In this document: piece by piece, positions 8,507 to 17,102 of the stretch
How positions within the stretch are numbered: the first letter of the stretch is position 1
How the letters are laid out: every line of letters starts with the position of its first letter
Source: Bacteroidota bacterium
GTDB taxonomy: Bacteria; Bacteroidota; Ignavibacteria; Ignavibacteriales; Ignavibacteriaceae
Assembly: GCA_022564295.1 (NCBI GenBank)
Contig: JADFLR010000019.1
Coordinates: forward strand, 16,228-80,227
DNA length: 64,000 nt
Reading direction: 5' to 3'
The notes under the pieces: model-generated
What the model saw: only the letters and a program-made list of their open reading frames with translations
Databases searched by the model: none
Told to the model about the DNA's origin: nothing
Position numbers and translations under genes: made by a program

Positions 8507-8573
8507 CAGTTCGTCTTCCGTTCAATTACTTCTTTATCTTTTACAGTTGGATTTCTAAAGCAATGGAAACATA

Positions 8574-8834
8574 CTAGCTCAATTCCAACATCCAACAATC
8601 TTTAAGTTCTACCCTGTTCATTTTTTTTGATTTTCTATTTGCAGACCGAATGAGTAAGAATCCTATTAAAGCAATACTTAAATTTACTAGTATCCACAAA
8701 AGACGACCATATTCAGAATTGATTTTTCCAAACCAATAATCAAGTTCAACATTATCAGGCCAAAAATAACTAGCAACCCCGCCAATTAAGAGCGCTAACC
8801 CGATAGCAAATAAAATTTGTCCTAATATTTTCAT
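8574..8834 (-). CDS. Small two-helix membrane protein, unknown
   Basis: 86 aa. Two hydrophobic segments at about residues 4-23 (FAIGLALLIGGVASYF) and 45-63 (LLWILVNLSIALIGFLLI) are followed by a basic stretch RSANRKSKK, so both ends probably face the cytoplasm. I do not recognise a family. It is the only gene in its cassette, with repeat module F upstream and an attC-like hairpin downstream. It could be a small stress or immunity protein, but nothing shows this. Confidence 0.6.
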   Translation of the reverse strand: MKILGQILFAIGLALLIGGVASYFWPDNVELDYWFGKINSEYGRLLWILVNLSIALIGFLLIRSANRKSKKMNRVELKDCWMLELS

Positions 8835-8859
8835 AGTTTATTTGTTTTTAATTGGCTAT

Positions 8860-9158
8860 AAAGTCTCAATACACGCATTGCGTTTTAACTGCAAATTAAA
8901 CAGTAAAGTATGTTATTACAAATATATGTTTATTCATTTTAAGTAATAATTCATAATCCTTGCTTAATATTATAACAGGGTTAAACAATTATAATTTCCT
9001 TGCAACCACCACAACTGTCTTCATATTCTCTACAACACCGCTGCCTTCGTTTATTGCTTCGAGAAAAATAATATAAATTCCTATACGAAGTGCTTCGCCT
9101 GAATCATCTCTTCCATCAAAAATAACTGAGCCCGTAGAACCGCTTGGCTGATTGTTTA
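8860..9158 (-). repeat. Repeat module F: full spacer and T9SS-tail fragment
   Basis: From 8862 (gtctcaatacacgcattgcg) through taactgcaaattaaac and gtaaagtatgttattac to tgcttaatat, this is nearly the 3' flank of the parent gene at 10.25-10.38 kb. Positions 8989-9158 then repeat the last ~57 codons of that gene, closest of all copies to the parent. No start codon or upstream domain. It accounts for the 387-bp gap 8835-9221. Confidence 0.85.
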
Positions 9159-9159
9159 T

Positions 9160-9212
9160 TAACGTATCTGTTATGGCGCGTTTTAATGTGTTTTAATTTT
9201 TGTTGGGGTAAG
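9160..9212 (-). other. attC-like site after the 331-aa gene
   Basis: It begins exactly where homology to the T9SS tail ends, with taacg, and ends with gttggggtaag beside the stop codon of the 9222-10217 gene. On the minus strand it aligns with the hairpin site at 8455-8506 over its full length, although its stem is poor. Degenerate attC-like site by position and similarity. Confidence 0.4.
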
Positions 9213-9221
9213 TTATTCTTT

Positions 9222-10217
9222 TTATTCATTTATGAACATATATTTGTTAAGGTCTACCGTGTAGTCACCGGCATATAATTCCCATGTAGGGTTATTTCTT
9301 ATGTGGATATGATAGTGTCTTATAGTGTCGTCTATGTTCATTGACACTCCTGAATGTTCAATGTACTCTGTCAATGTATCGTAGGGTAATTTGATTACGC
9401 CTTCAGACCCAACCGTAAAGCATAGATGTGTTATCTCTTGTTGCTGATACTTGTCAAGGGACTTTGGTGTAATGCCATACCAATAATTGGGTTCTGCGTC
9501 ATAATACTTGGAGTACTTTATTGATATTTTGTCTCCATTGTCAAGTTCGTAGAACTTTATTTTGTAGACGTTGGTTGTAAACTTGCCCCCACCGAGAAGT
9601 TCAAGTGCTTCAATTGGTTTTCCTTGTGAATCTTTTACATCTTCAATTGTAGTTTCTATAGTTGAATCTTGTCCCTCTGGATAGTAAAACTCAATATTAC
9701 CGTTGATGGAGAATTTTTCAATTTTATAAACTCTAATTGTTGCATTAAGGGCTTCAACCATATCCTCCAAGTCCTCATTTATTTCATCAATAAAAATTGC
9801 AATGTCAGGTGTTGTTGTTTCTAAAATGTTCTCAATTTTTTGAACAATTCTTGTCTCAGAAATTTCAAGTGTCTTAGCTGCCTTTGATAATAGATTTTTA
9901 TTCTCTAAAGCATCGAAGAAATAATCCCTGATTTTTCTCTTTGTTGAATCATTTTTGGTGGCAACAATAAAACGAATTATTTGTTCCGCAATGTGATCCC
10001 AAACTCCATGTTCAATTAACTCTGTTTCGATAATCGTCCAAGAAGAATTATGAAGGTCTAAAACAAAACCATCTGGTTTGGCTCCTTTTTCTCTTTTGGT
10101 TTTTATTATAAAATTCCCAGGTAGATAAATGACGTCTCCAAAGAAGTCACTAATTTTTTCTTCTACCCAGGAATGAAGTTCATTTTCGTTAACAAATTTT
10201 GTTCTTTGAATAGACAT
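9222..10217 (-). CDS. Putative PD-(D/E)XK nuclease-fold protein, unknown family
   Basis: 331 aa, no signal peptide or membrane segment. Near residues 45-75, AKPDGFVLDLHNSSWTIIE followed by TELIEHG gives a D..(17)..E-x-E pattern like the PD-(D/E)XK core, preceded by a helical WVEEKISDFF segment; the next helix (WDHIAEQIIRFI) also fits. The C-terminal half (residues ~170-331) is beta-rich and unassigned. Likely roles are restriction-like or DNA-binding, but the catalytic Lys is absent or moved (E-T-E in place of E-x-K). It sits alone in its cassette next to the parent T9SS gene. Family not recognised with certainty. Confidence 0.55.
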   Translation of the reverse strand: MSIQRTKFVNENELHSWVEEKISDFFGDVIYLPGNFIIKTKREKGAKPDGFVLDLHNSSWTIIETELIEHGVWDHIAEQIIRFIVATKNDSTKRKIRDYFFDALENKNLLSKAAKTLEISETRIVQKIENILETTTPDIAIFIDEINEDLEDMVEALNATIRVYKIEKFSINGNIEFYYPEGQDSTIETTIEDVKDSQGKPIEALELLGGGKFTTNVYKIKFYELDNGDKISIKYSKYYDAEPNYWYGITPKSLDKYQQQEITHLCFTVGSEGVIKLPYDTLTEYIEHSGVSMNIDDTIRHYHIHIRNNPTWELYAGDYTVDLNKYMFINE

Positions 10218-10247
10218 TTTTTATTTATTTTTTTGCTAAATATTTTA

Positions 10248-10381
10248 CCTAACGTCTCAATAAACGCATTGCGTGGTAACTGCAAATTAACCAGTTAAGT
10301 ATGTTAGTACAAATAAATGTTTTCTTATTTTAAGTTATAATTCATAAACCTTGCTTAATAACAAAAGCAGGGGTTAAACAT
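10248..10381 (-). repeat. Repeat module G: 3' flank of the parent T9SS gene
   Basis: This is the spacer contiguous with the only long copy of the tail gene, so it is the likely source of modules A-F. On the plus strand it contains taacgtctcaataaacgcattgcg, then taactgcaaattaacc, gttaagtatgttagtac and tgcttaataac. The taacg start lies about 30 bp upstream of the 9222-10217 gene. Confidence 0.75.
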
Positions 10382-12829
10382 TTACAACTTCCTCGCAACA
10401 ACTACCACAGTCTTCATGTTCTCAACAACTCCAGCGCCTTCGTTTATTGCTTCGAGAAAGATAATATAAATTCCGATGCGAAGTGCTTCGCCCGAATCAT
10501 CTCTTCCATCAAAAATAACTGAGCCGGAAGAACCGCTTGGCTGATTGTTTAACAATGTTCTTACTAATCTTCCTTTGCTGTCGAAGATTTTTATTCTTAC
10601 TTCGGAAGTGGCTTGAGTTAAATTATAATTAATAATTGTAAAATCCTCAAACCCGTCGTTATCAGGAGAAAACGGATTTGGTGATACGGATAAATTAGAT
10701 TCGGCATTTAAGTTATCTGTAAAAATACTGTTCTGCACCGTTGGTGTACCGCCAAGTGGGTTTGTGGAACTGCTCCAATTACTTTCATCATTCGAGTTAA
10801 GTTTAGGATTGATCCTTTCAAGCGAAATATTTTTTGTTGATGCGAAATTATCGTTGTGCCATTTATCCGAGTACCAAACAGAATCGATTACATTTCCCTT
10901 TACATCTTTAAGTAAAATTAATTCTCCGCTGTTCACTAACCCAAGACTTGAGACATCTAAAATTGAGATAAGTGCTGATTCATCCAAAGAATATTTTTCA
11001 ATTACAAGCGAATCAGCCGCAAGAACAAAATATGAGTTTGGAGGAATATGAAATGATGTTTGTGCAAGCTTGGAGATATTATCCTTTTCATCTTCAATCC
11101 GCCAACCTCCGATGTTTACCGGTTCATCACTTAAATTAAGAAACTCAACAAACTCACTGTTATCTTCACCGGGTTCAAACATTATTTCATTTATAACCAT
11201 GGAGTTTCTTTCATACGAGGGAGCATTTTCAATTGAGTTTGGCGCCCCGGGTGTGCTTCGGTTTATGCTTAATGATGATGTCCAGTTTGTTTCATCGTTG
11301 GTTTCTTCATCAACGGAAATCCTTTCTAATGAAAAACCGTTTTTACCTCCCCACGATGAATTGTAAAGAAGACTATCAATTATTCCTTCTCTAAAGTCAT
11401 AAATTATTATTCCGTCTTTAGTATTACCTAACGAACCGAAATTTGCGAACCTGATTTCCGATGTAACTTCGGGATGATGACTGTTGAATGATGTATCTTT
11501 TGCAATAATGATAAACTCATCCGGTGGAAGAAAAAGGTCGACGGACGTAATAAGGTTAATTGTCGGAGATGAAAGTATATCGCTGATAGCCCAATTTTTT
11601 AAGTTTAAAGTTTCACCGGAAATATTAATCAGTTCAACCCATTCCGGTTCATTATCAATCGGAGAATACATTACTTCATTAATTACAATTACTTTTTCGG
11701 GGAAGCCGGGCTGAACGGATTTTTCAAAATAATTGTTAAGCGTGTCTTCATCTTCAAGGTAAAAAATTCTCACGGCTGTAAGCACTTTGGAGGTTATATT
11801 TTCAATCGCAAAGGTTGATGTGATATTTGCAGAATCTCCCGAAGCTAATCCCAAACCGGTTTCAATACTTAATAAATAATCGACCACATTATTTGAATCA
11901 GTATCTATAAAAAATTCTACATTAAAATTGTTTGCATCGGATGAACCGTTATTCCTTATCACTGCAGAAACAAAAACATCATCACCTGAAACAGGAAAAC
12001 GCGGATTAAAATTTAATGCTGCTACAGATAGATCAAACTGTTTAGGCGTTACACTATTTATCCTGCCGGGAGTGCTTTGCTCAATATCGAGTGAAGTACC
12101 CCAATTCAGTGGCTGATTTGAATTAACTTTTACATCTTTTCTTTCAAGCGAGTAACCGTTTGTTCCGCCCCAATCGCTCCGGTATTTAACTGAGTCTATC
12201 ACCGCACCACGATCATCACGCAGAATAATTCCGTCGACATCGTTGTTCAATACCGGCAAATTAATTTCAAAAACAAAAGAAGGAATGAAACGATGAAAAT
12301 CTAATATAGAAAAATCTTTAGTGAGGATAATATATGATTCGGGAGGAATCACAATACCAGCATCAAAAAATATCTGAGCAGGAGTTGTTAGAATATCCGA
12401 AATGCTCCATCCCTCAAGAAAAATTGTTTCGTTTGTGTTGTTGAAGAGTTCAATCCATTCCGGCTCACCTCCTGCCGGTGTGTACATAATTTCATTAACA
12501 ACAATCGATTGAGGTGGGAATCCCGGAGCTATAGTTTTATACAAATAATTATTGGTAGTATCCTCATCATCACCGAATTGTGCGAGAACAGTGAAACCAT
12601 GTTTGTCCAAAATATTTTCTATTTGATGATTGAATTGATAAAAATTTGAATCACCGGGCGAATGAATAAATATACTGCTAGTTTCAATTAAGAGATCAGG
12701 AATTGAATCGAGGTTTGTATCTTCAAAAAGTTGTAAAGTAAACGAAGCCAGGTTAAGTCCGTGATTTAGAATTTTCGCCGAGATGCTGATGATATCATTA
12801 TCAAGAGGAAATGTAGCTTTACTTTGTAA
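10382..12829 (-). pseudogene. Lamin-tail-domain T9SS cargo protein, 5'-truncated
   Basis: The open frame runs from 12829 (after TAG 12830-12832) to 10382 with no ATG and no signal peptide; the first possible start is a TTG at 12610, but clear coding homology continues upstream of it, so the front of the gene is missing. It contains at least three lamin-tail domains (VVNEIMYTPAGGEPEWIEL, VINEVMYSPIDNEPEWVEL, VINEIMFEPGEDNSEFVEF), each about 120 residues, with CARDB-like spacers. A FlgD-like/T9SS C-terminal module follows (SPNPFSPDNDGFEDFTI, then IKIFDSKGRLVRTL and a basic RKL end). Such proteins are exported and attached to the cell surface. Its last ~57 codons and 3' flank recur in modules A, C, D and F. 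Without a start it is probably not expressed. Confidence 0.75.
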
Positions 12830-13014
12830 CTACAAATAATATAATAAGTTACAATAATCGATAAGCTATAAAGTAACAAATAAGTAACAATTTAAGTTTG
12901 TTTTGGTTGATTTAGGTGTGTTTAAAGCGACAAATATATTATAAATATCGAAAGATGAAAGATGTTAAGAAGAAGGTTTAGGATTTCATTTGTTCGTCTT
13001 TCAATTTTATTTGT

Positions 13015-13953
13015 TTAGGCTATTGCCTCTTTTAATTCTTGATTAGCTCGAGTTAATGTATCCTTATATTCATTAAATGCTCCCGAGTAAAATTTAGTCG
13101 TACTTTGATAGTTCTCTATAATATTAGAAATATCATTAGCCAAGTGAAGAAAAGATAAAGCTCTACTATCTGGGATATGTTCTTTACATTTTTTGATAAA
13201 ATCCTTAATAAATTCCAAAGCTCTAACTAAATCCTTTGTATTTCCATATTTCATCCAGTCTACATATAATGGTCTAATTGAATCAAATAAAATATCTCCA
13301 TTCTGCGTTTTTACCCTAAAATTATTGTACATCTGCACTAATTGTCTATTTGATTTATACCAATCCTCCTCATAACCTTTCAATTGAACTTTGGTTTCAA
13401 TATGAAGTTTTTTTAGCTCATCAAAAATAACATCGATTAGATTAATATTTGTGATGAGTTGATTATACTTTTCATTGTCTTTTTTATATGCCATATATAA
13501 ATCAATATTAGATATTGTTAGAATCGTCTTTATTTGATATGGATATGTCATAGTAAAATTTAAATCTTTTATGTTTTTATTTTTTAATACATCTACAAAT
13601 GTTAATAGATAATCAATTTGTTTGCTAATTCTCTCATCCATAAATTTTACAGAGATACCTACTAAATCCTTAATCTTTCTTTTTTCATCCCATTTTTGAT
13701 AATAATCATATGCCGATCTCGCCATTCCTCCAACTATGAATACAATTAACGTAATTATAATAACAGCTAATACATCATTCGATAATTTTAACCATAATAT
13801 ATTTTTATCTGTGTTTTCAATTAATAGATTTGGCCTTTCAATAAACTCCGTTTCCTTTTTAGTATCATCAACAAACCACACCCAAATATTTAACAATAAG
13901 AGAAACAGAACTATTAAAAGGAATAGCCATTTGCGTTTGATGTAATTAAGCAT
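13015..13953 (-). CDS. Two-helix membrane protein with long helical cytoplasmic domain, unknown
   Basis: 312 aa from ATG 13953, chosen over an upstream TTG (13998) because it gives an 8-nt overlap with the preceding gene and starts just before the first membrane helix. Helices lie at about residues 8-28 (WLFLLIVLFLLLLNIWVW) and 58-78 (VLAVIIITLIVFIVGG), followed by ~230 mostly helical residues rich in Lys, Asp and Tyr. No catalytic motif was seen. The overlap with the HsdR_N-like gene suggests translational coupling and joint function, perhaps a nuclease plus membrane effector pair. Family not recognised. Confidence 0.6.
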   Translation of the reverse strand: MLNYIKRKWLFLLIVLFLLLLNIWVWFVDDTKKETEFIERPNLLIENTDKNILWLKLSNDVLAVIIITLIVFIVGGMARSAYDYYQKWDEKRKIKDLVGISVKFMDERISKQIDYLLTFVDVLKNKNIKDLNFTMTYPYQIKTILTISNIDLYMAYKKDNEKYNQLITNINLIDVIFDELKKLHIETKVQLKGYEEDWYKSNRQLVQMYNNFRVKTQNGDILFDSIRPLYVDWMKYGNTKDLVRALEFIKDFIKKCKEHIPDSRALSFLHLANDISNIIENYQSTTKFYSGAFNEYKDTLTRANQELKEAIA

Positions 13954-14779
13954 CAATGTCTTGTTTGTCACTTTGTTGTGTTTGTTGTTCTGGCTCAATT
14001 TTATTTGTATGTTTTTTCTCTTGAACCTTGTCCTTAGCCTTTTGATATTTCTTTATTTTATAATTTATCTTTTTTGAAGCTTCTTGTCCCTTCTCACTCT
14101 CAAGTATTTCTCTTTTAAATATTTCCTGGCTGATAACCTTTTTAATTTGTTCATTATCTGTCCCAATATCTGGAGCTAACTTTTTTAGTTCACGCCTAAT
14201 TGTATTCAACATTGGATCAGTAATAATAACACTACCTATAAAATATTTATTCAACACCTGTCTTTGACTATGATATTCATCCAGAACTGATTTATTACAA
14301 CCTTCCTTTGACAAACAAAACATTATTTCTAAATGGGATTTATTTTTTGGATTTAGTTCATTAAAATTAAACCTGATAACTTGGTCTTTATCAATTGGTT
14401 TCGTAAATGCAATTTTGTAAATAATCCATCTTATTCCATTAGTTAAAATAACCCAGTCTATTCCTTGATTCGCAGCATAGTCAACCGCCTGTTTTATAAA
14501 GCTTTCTTTTAACTCTATCCCAACTGCTTTTACTTCTATTAAATACTGTAAATCCCCATCAATACGTGTTGCTAAATCGCAGTATGTTCCCCTTATCGCA
14601 AACTCAGAAGTTATTTCAGAGTATTTATCAAAGCCGAATATTTCTGATAACATATCCGTGATAATTACGACTGTGTCAGATTCATTAATATCTCTTGATC
14701 GTGCATCCTCAAGTATCTTATGGAATTTTTTAATTCCCCTAACCAAACGTTCATTAACTCTTTTAGGTATCGGTTTCAT
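13946..14779 (-). CDS. HsdR N-terminal-type (PD-(D/E)XK) nuclease-fold protein
   Basis: 277 aa. Residues about 60-125 match the type I restriction HSDR_N_2 fold: FAIRGTYCDLATRID gives the Asp, YLIEVKAVG gives the E-x-K, and KQAVDYAANQGIDWVILTNG is the conserved helix and strand after it. No helicase domain follows, unlike full HsdR. The C-terminal ~100 residues are charged, Lys/Gln-rich and probably disordered. Stand-alone proteins of this kind are often near mobile and defence genes. It overlaps the membrane-protein gene downstream by 8 nt, so the two likely form one unit. Confidence 0.7.
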   Translation of the reverse strand: MKPIPKRVNERLVRGIKKFHKILEDARSRDINESDTVVIITDMLSEIFGFDKYSEITSEFAIRGTYCDLATRIDGDLQYLIEVKAVGIELKESFIKQAVDYAANQGIDWVILTNGIRWIIYKIAFTKPIDKDQVIRFNFNELNPKNKSHLEIMFCLSKEGCNKSVLDEYHSQRQVLNKYFIGSVIITDPMLNTIRRELKKLAPDIGTDNEQIKKVISQEIFKREILESEKGQEASKKINYKIKKYQKAKDKVQEKKHTNKIEPEQQTQQSDKQDIDA

Positions 14780-14863
14780 TGTTTACCCACCTTTGCTTAA
14801 TTAGTAAAATGGTATGTTAATTTTGTTATTATTCAAAGCACTAATTTTCTCTACCCATTTTCT

Positions 14864-15274
14864 TTATCCTTTTAATGCTAACTTTTCTAATTCAGCCACC
14901 TTCAACTTTAATTTTCGGTTTTCTTTTTCAATTAACATCAACTTACCAAGCAAATAAGTTATTTGTTTATCCTTACCTAATCTAAACATTATTTCAGCAC
15001 TGTTATCAAAAATTTGTGTAGGTTTAGTGTAGTGTGTCATATCCACTTTAATCTTATTATTTGATAGCTCCTCGATTTCTATATTAAATTGATCTCTCGC
15101 CACACCAGCTATTTGTCTCCTATTATGCCGCCCAGGATACTTACCCTGTAGGATTTGATACATTGATCTATGAGACAGCCCCCAAAAAGATGTAATAGCT
15201 CGATGTGGGATATTATGAAACTCTGACAGACTAAACTCAAATAATTCTTTATAAGTATTAATCTTTTTCATCAA
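14864..15274 (-). CDS. Small putative HTH protein with C-terminal coiled coil
   Basis: 136 aa. Residues ~22-60 (RAITSFWGLSHRSMYQILQG, then RRQIAGVARDQF) look like a helix-turn-helix of the phage-repressor type. The last ~45 residues have heptad-spaced Leu (LLGKLMLIEKENRKLKLKVA), consistent with a dimerising coiled coil. It overlaps the upstream 58-aa gene by 4 nt, typical of coupled translation. The pair may be a regulator for this minus-strand cluster; that is inference. Confidence 0.55.
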   Translation of the reverse strand: MMKKINTYKELFEFSLSEFHNIPHRAITSFWGLSHRSMYQILQGKYPGRHNRRQIAGVARDQFNIEIEELSNNKIKVDMTHYTKPTQIFDNSAEIMFRLGKDKQITYLLGKLMLIEKENRKLKLKVAELEKLALKG

Positions 15275-15447
15275 TTCTCTCTACTTGATTTTCTTATCTT
15301 CTCCTCCATCTCAGCTTTAAGCTTTTTAACTTCTTCTAAAATCTCATTTTCATCTGTGATTCCTTTACGTTTCAGTATTCTAATTATAGCCTGTATCTCA
15401 AGCATATTTGAAAATATTAATTCTTGGTTGCTTATAATTTCTGACAT
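15271..15447 (-). CDS. Small coiled-coil protein, unknown (58 aa)
   Basis: The start is ATG 15447, supported by a clear AAGGAG at 15455-15460; a longer frame to 15477 would place that site inside the gene. The product is charged and helical (EILEEVKKLKAEMEEKIRK). Its stop overlaps the start of the putative HTH gene by 4 nt, so the two are probably translated together. No family recognised. Confidence 0.55.
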   Translation of the reverse strand: MSEIISNQELIFSNMLEIQAIIRILKRKGITDENEILEEVKKLKAEMEEKIRKSSREN

Positions 15448-15448
15448 A

Positions 15449-15964
15449 TTAATCTCCTTGTTGCTCTGATTCTTCAAACAATTTTATATTAACATATGTT
15501 AGTTGATAAGTTTTATCTCCTCTTGCAGTTTGGATTAAAAGTAAATTTATTAACTCAGTTGGATTACCTCGTTCGTTTATAAAATACCAGCTATTAGCAA
15601 GTTTACCATTGTCATCAGGTTTTTCAATATCTTCATAGCCATACTTAATTCTTAGAAATTTCAATATCTCCCTTCTTAATAAATCAAGGTTATTTGTTTT
15701 TCTAAACACAATGTCTACAGTGTGAAGTTTATCATCGTAAAAATGAAATGACCAATAGTAAACTTGATTCGACATAAATTCACCGCCTGTGAATCCAAGG
15801 ACATCCTCTTTTGCATAACCCAGTTCAATATTCTCAATCAAGCTCATAGAATCTCTTACTGTTTCCTTGGATGATTCCCAGAGAATGTTTTCAAAGCCAG
15901 ATAATTGTTGAGGGTAACAGATTGCAGTAAAAAATAAAACGATATGGAGAATGAGTAGTTTCAA
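15449..15964 (-). CDS. Secreted protein, unknown
   Basis: 171 aa with a standard signal peptide (MKLLILHIVLFFTAICYPQQ), so the product is exported. The mature part begins GFENILWESSKETVRDSM, a pattern seen in small bacterial surface proteins that monitor or modify the envelope, but no family can be named. It ends 2 nt before the next start in the cluster and follows the TIR gene by 10 bp, suggesting one transcript with both. Confidence 0.6.
   Translation of the reverse strand: MKLLILHIVLFFTAICYPQQLSGFENILWESSKETVRDSMSLIENIELGYAKEDVLGFTGGEFMSNQVYYWSFHFYDDKLHTVDIVFRKTNNLDLLRREILKFLRIKYGYEDIEKPDDNGKLANSWYFINERGNPTELINLLLIQTARGDKTYQLTYVNIKLFEESEQQGD
15455..15460 (-). promoter_or_regulatory. Shine-Dalgarno site deciding the start of the 58-aa gene
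   Basis: AAGGAG on the minus strand ends 7 nt before ATG 15447. Strong ribosome sites are uncommon in this window, so it is useful evidence for the shorter start. It lies inside the 3' end of the 15449-15964 gene. Confidence 0.6.
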
Positions 15965-15974
15965 AATAAAGATA

Positions 15975-17051
15975 TTAATCTTTCTCTGCTTTCAAATCTC
16001 TTAATAATCCATTAAAAGCTTTTTCATATTCTTCCGGTTCTTTCCATTTTCTAAAGTCGCCTATATGTCTGTCATTTCTAATTTTTTCTGCCCAAGCTCT
16101 ATTCGTCTCCATCACTTCATCATCTAATCTTACAGGAAATAACACAAGTTTGTTTTGGTTCTTTTCCTCAGCTAATGCCTTCTCAACTTCTTCTTCCACC
16201 CAATCGCTGTTAACAGATTCCTCAGACATAATAACCAATAGTTTATCTTTGATTTCTATTGCCTCATAGATAGTATCCCTTATCTTGTCTCCAATCTTCA
16301 AATCTTCCGGCGCAAACCAACATCTGACGCCTTCATTTTGTAAATCATTATTCAGTCGTTTAGCAAACAATTCATCTTTGTTTGAATAGCTAATAAAACA
16401 GGAATAGTATTGGATCGCTGCCTCTGAGAGTGATGGAAGATATTCAATAAAATTATCTGTTAAGCCAATGCCTCTTAGAAAAACTTGGGGTAATTTATGC
16501 CCTGCTTTAAGAAGGGAGTGTGTATCAACATATGATCTTGCATAATGCTTACAACTTTTCAATTCTAATAATTCCAATAAATCAACGTTAGTAAACACAG
16601 TAGTAGTTAATTTTGCAGAATGAAAATTAGTTCGACAGAAAGTCGATTGTGAAAATTTAGTAGAACCTAAATAAGCCTCGCTTAGATCAGTATCACTGAG
16701 ATCAGTATTATTGAAATTAGCCTCACCGAGATCTGCCTTACTGAGATTAGCCTCACTGAGATCAGCATAAGTAAGATCAGCATTATAGAGATTAGTTCCT
16801 CTGAGATCAGCTTGAGAGAGATTAGCATGAGAGAGATTAGCCCCACTGAGAGCAGCATAACAGAGATCAGCATCATAGAGATCAGCCTCACTGAGATCAA
16901 CATTAATAAGATAAGCCCATCTGAGAATAGCCCCTCTGAGATCAGCCCCTCTGAGATCAGCCGAACTGAGATAAGCTCTTTCTCCTTTATGATTATCTCT
17001 TAACCACTCTTTATGGTTTTTTAATATCTCTACTAATTTCGATTTTTCCAT
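15975..17051 (-). CDS. Pentapeptide-repeat protein with C-terminal TIR domain
   Basis: 358 aa. Residues ~28-150 are pentapeptide repeats of the A(D/N)Lxx type (ADLRGADLRGAILRWAYL), forming a right-handed beta-helix. Residues ~215-350 are a TIR domain: YYSCFISYSNKDE, then GVRCWFAPEDLKIG, and NSDWVEEEVEKAL with Trp284 and Glu286-288, where NADase TIRs keep their catalytic Glu. Bacterial TIR proteins often consume NAD or signal during phage defence; the repeats may sense or scaffold. No signal peptide, so cytoplasmic. It begins the minus-strand run 17051 to 13015 of unknown and nuclease-like genes. Domain calls are firm; a defence role is inferred. Confidence 0.85.
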   Translation of the reverse strand: MEKSKLVEILKNHKEWLRDNHKGERAYLSSADLRGADLRGAILRWAYLINVDLSEADLYDADLCYAALSGANLSHANLSQADLRGTNLYNADLTYADLSEANLSKADLGEANFNNTDLSDTDLSEAYLGSTKFSQSTFCRTNFHSAKLTTTVFTNVDLLELLELKSCKHYARSYVDTHSLLKAGHKLPQVFLRGIGLTDNFIEYLPSLSEAAIQYYSCFISYSNKDELFAKRLNNDLQNEGVRCWFAPEDLKIGDKIRDTIYEAIEIKDKLLVIMSEESVNSDWVEEEVEKALAEEKNQNKLVLFPVRLDDEVMETNRAWAEKIRNDRHIGDFRKWKEPEEYEKAFNGLLRDLKAEKD

Positions 17052-17102
17052 ATCAAAAATCTATTCTTAGGTAACTTACTTGAATATTGATTTACATATT
17101 TA

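Noticed and set aside
16682..16960. CRISPR-like short periodic repeats and an opposite-strand frame
   Set aside because: The 15-bp periodicity is the pentapeptide-repeat coding sequence; the 73-aa opposite frame is only its shadow.
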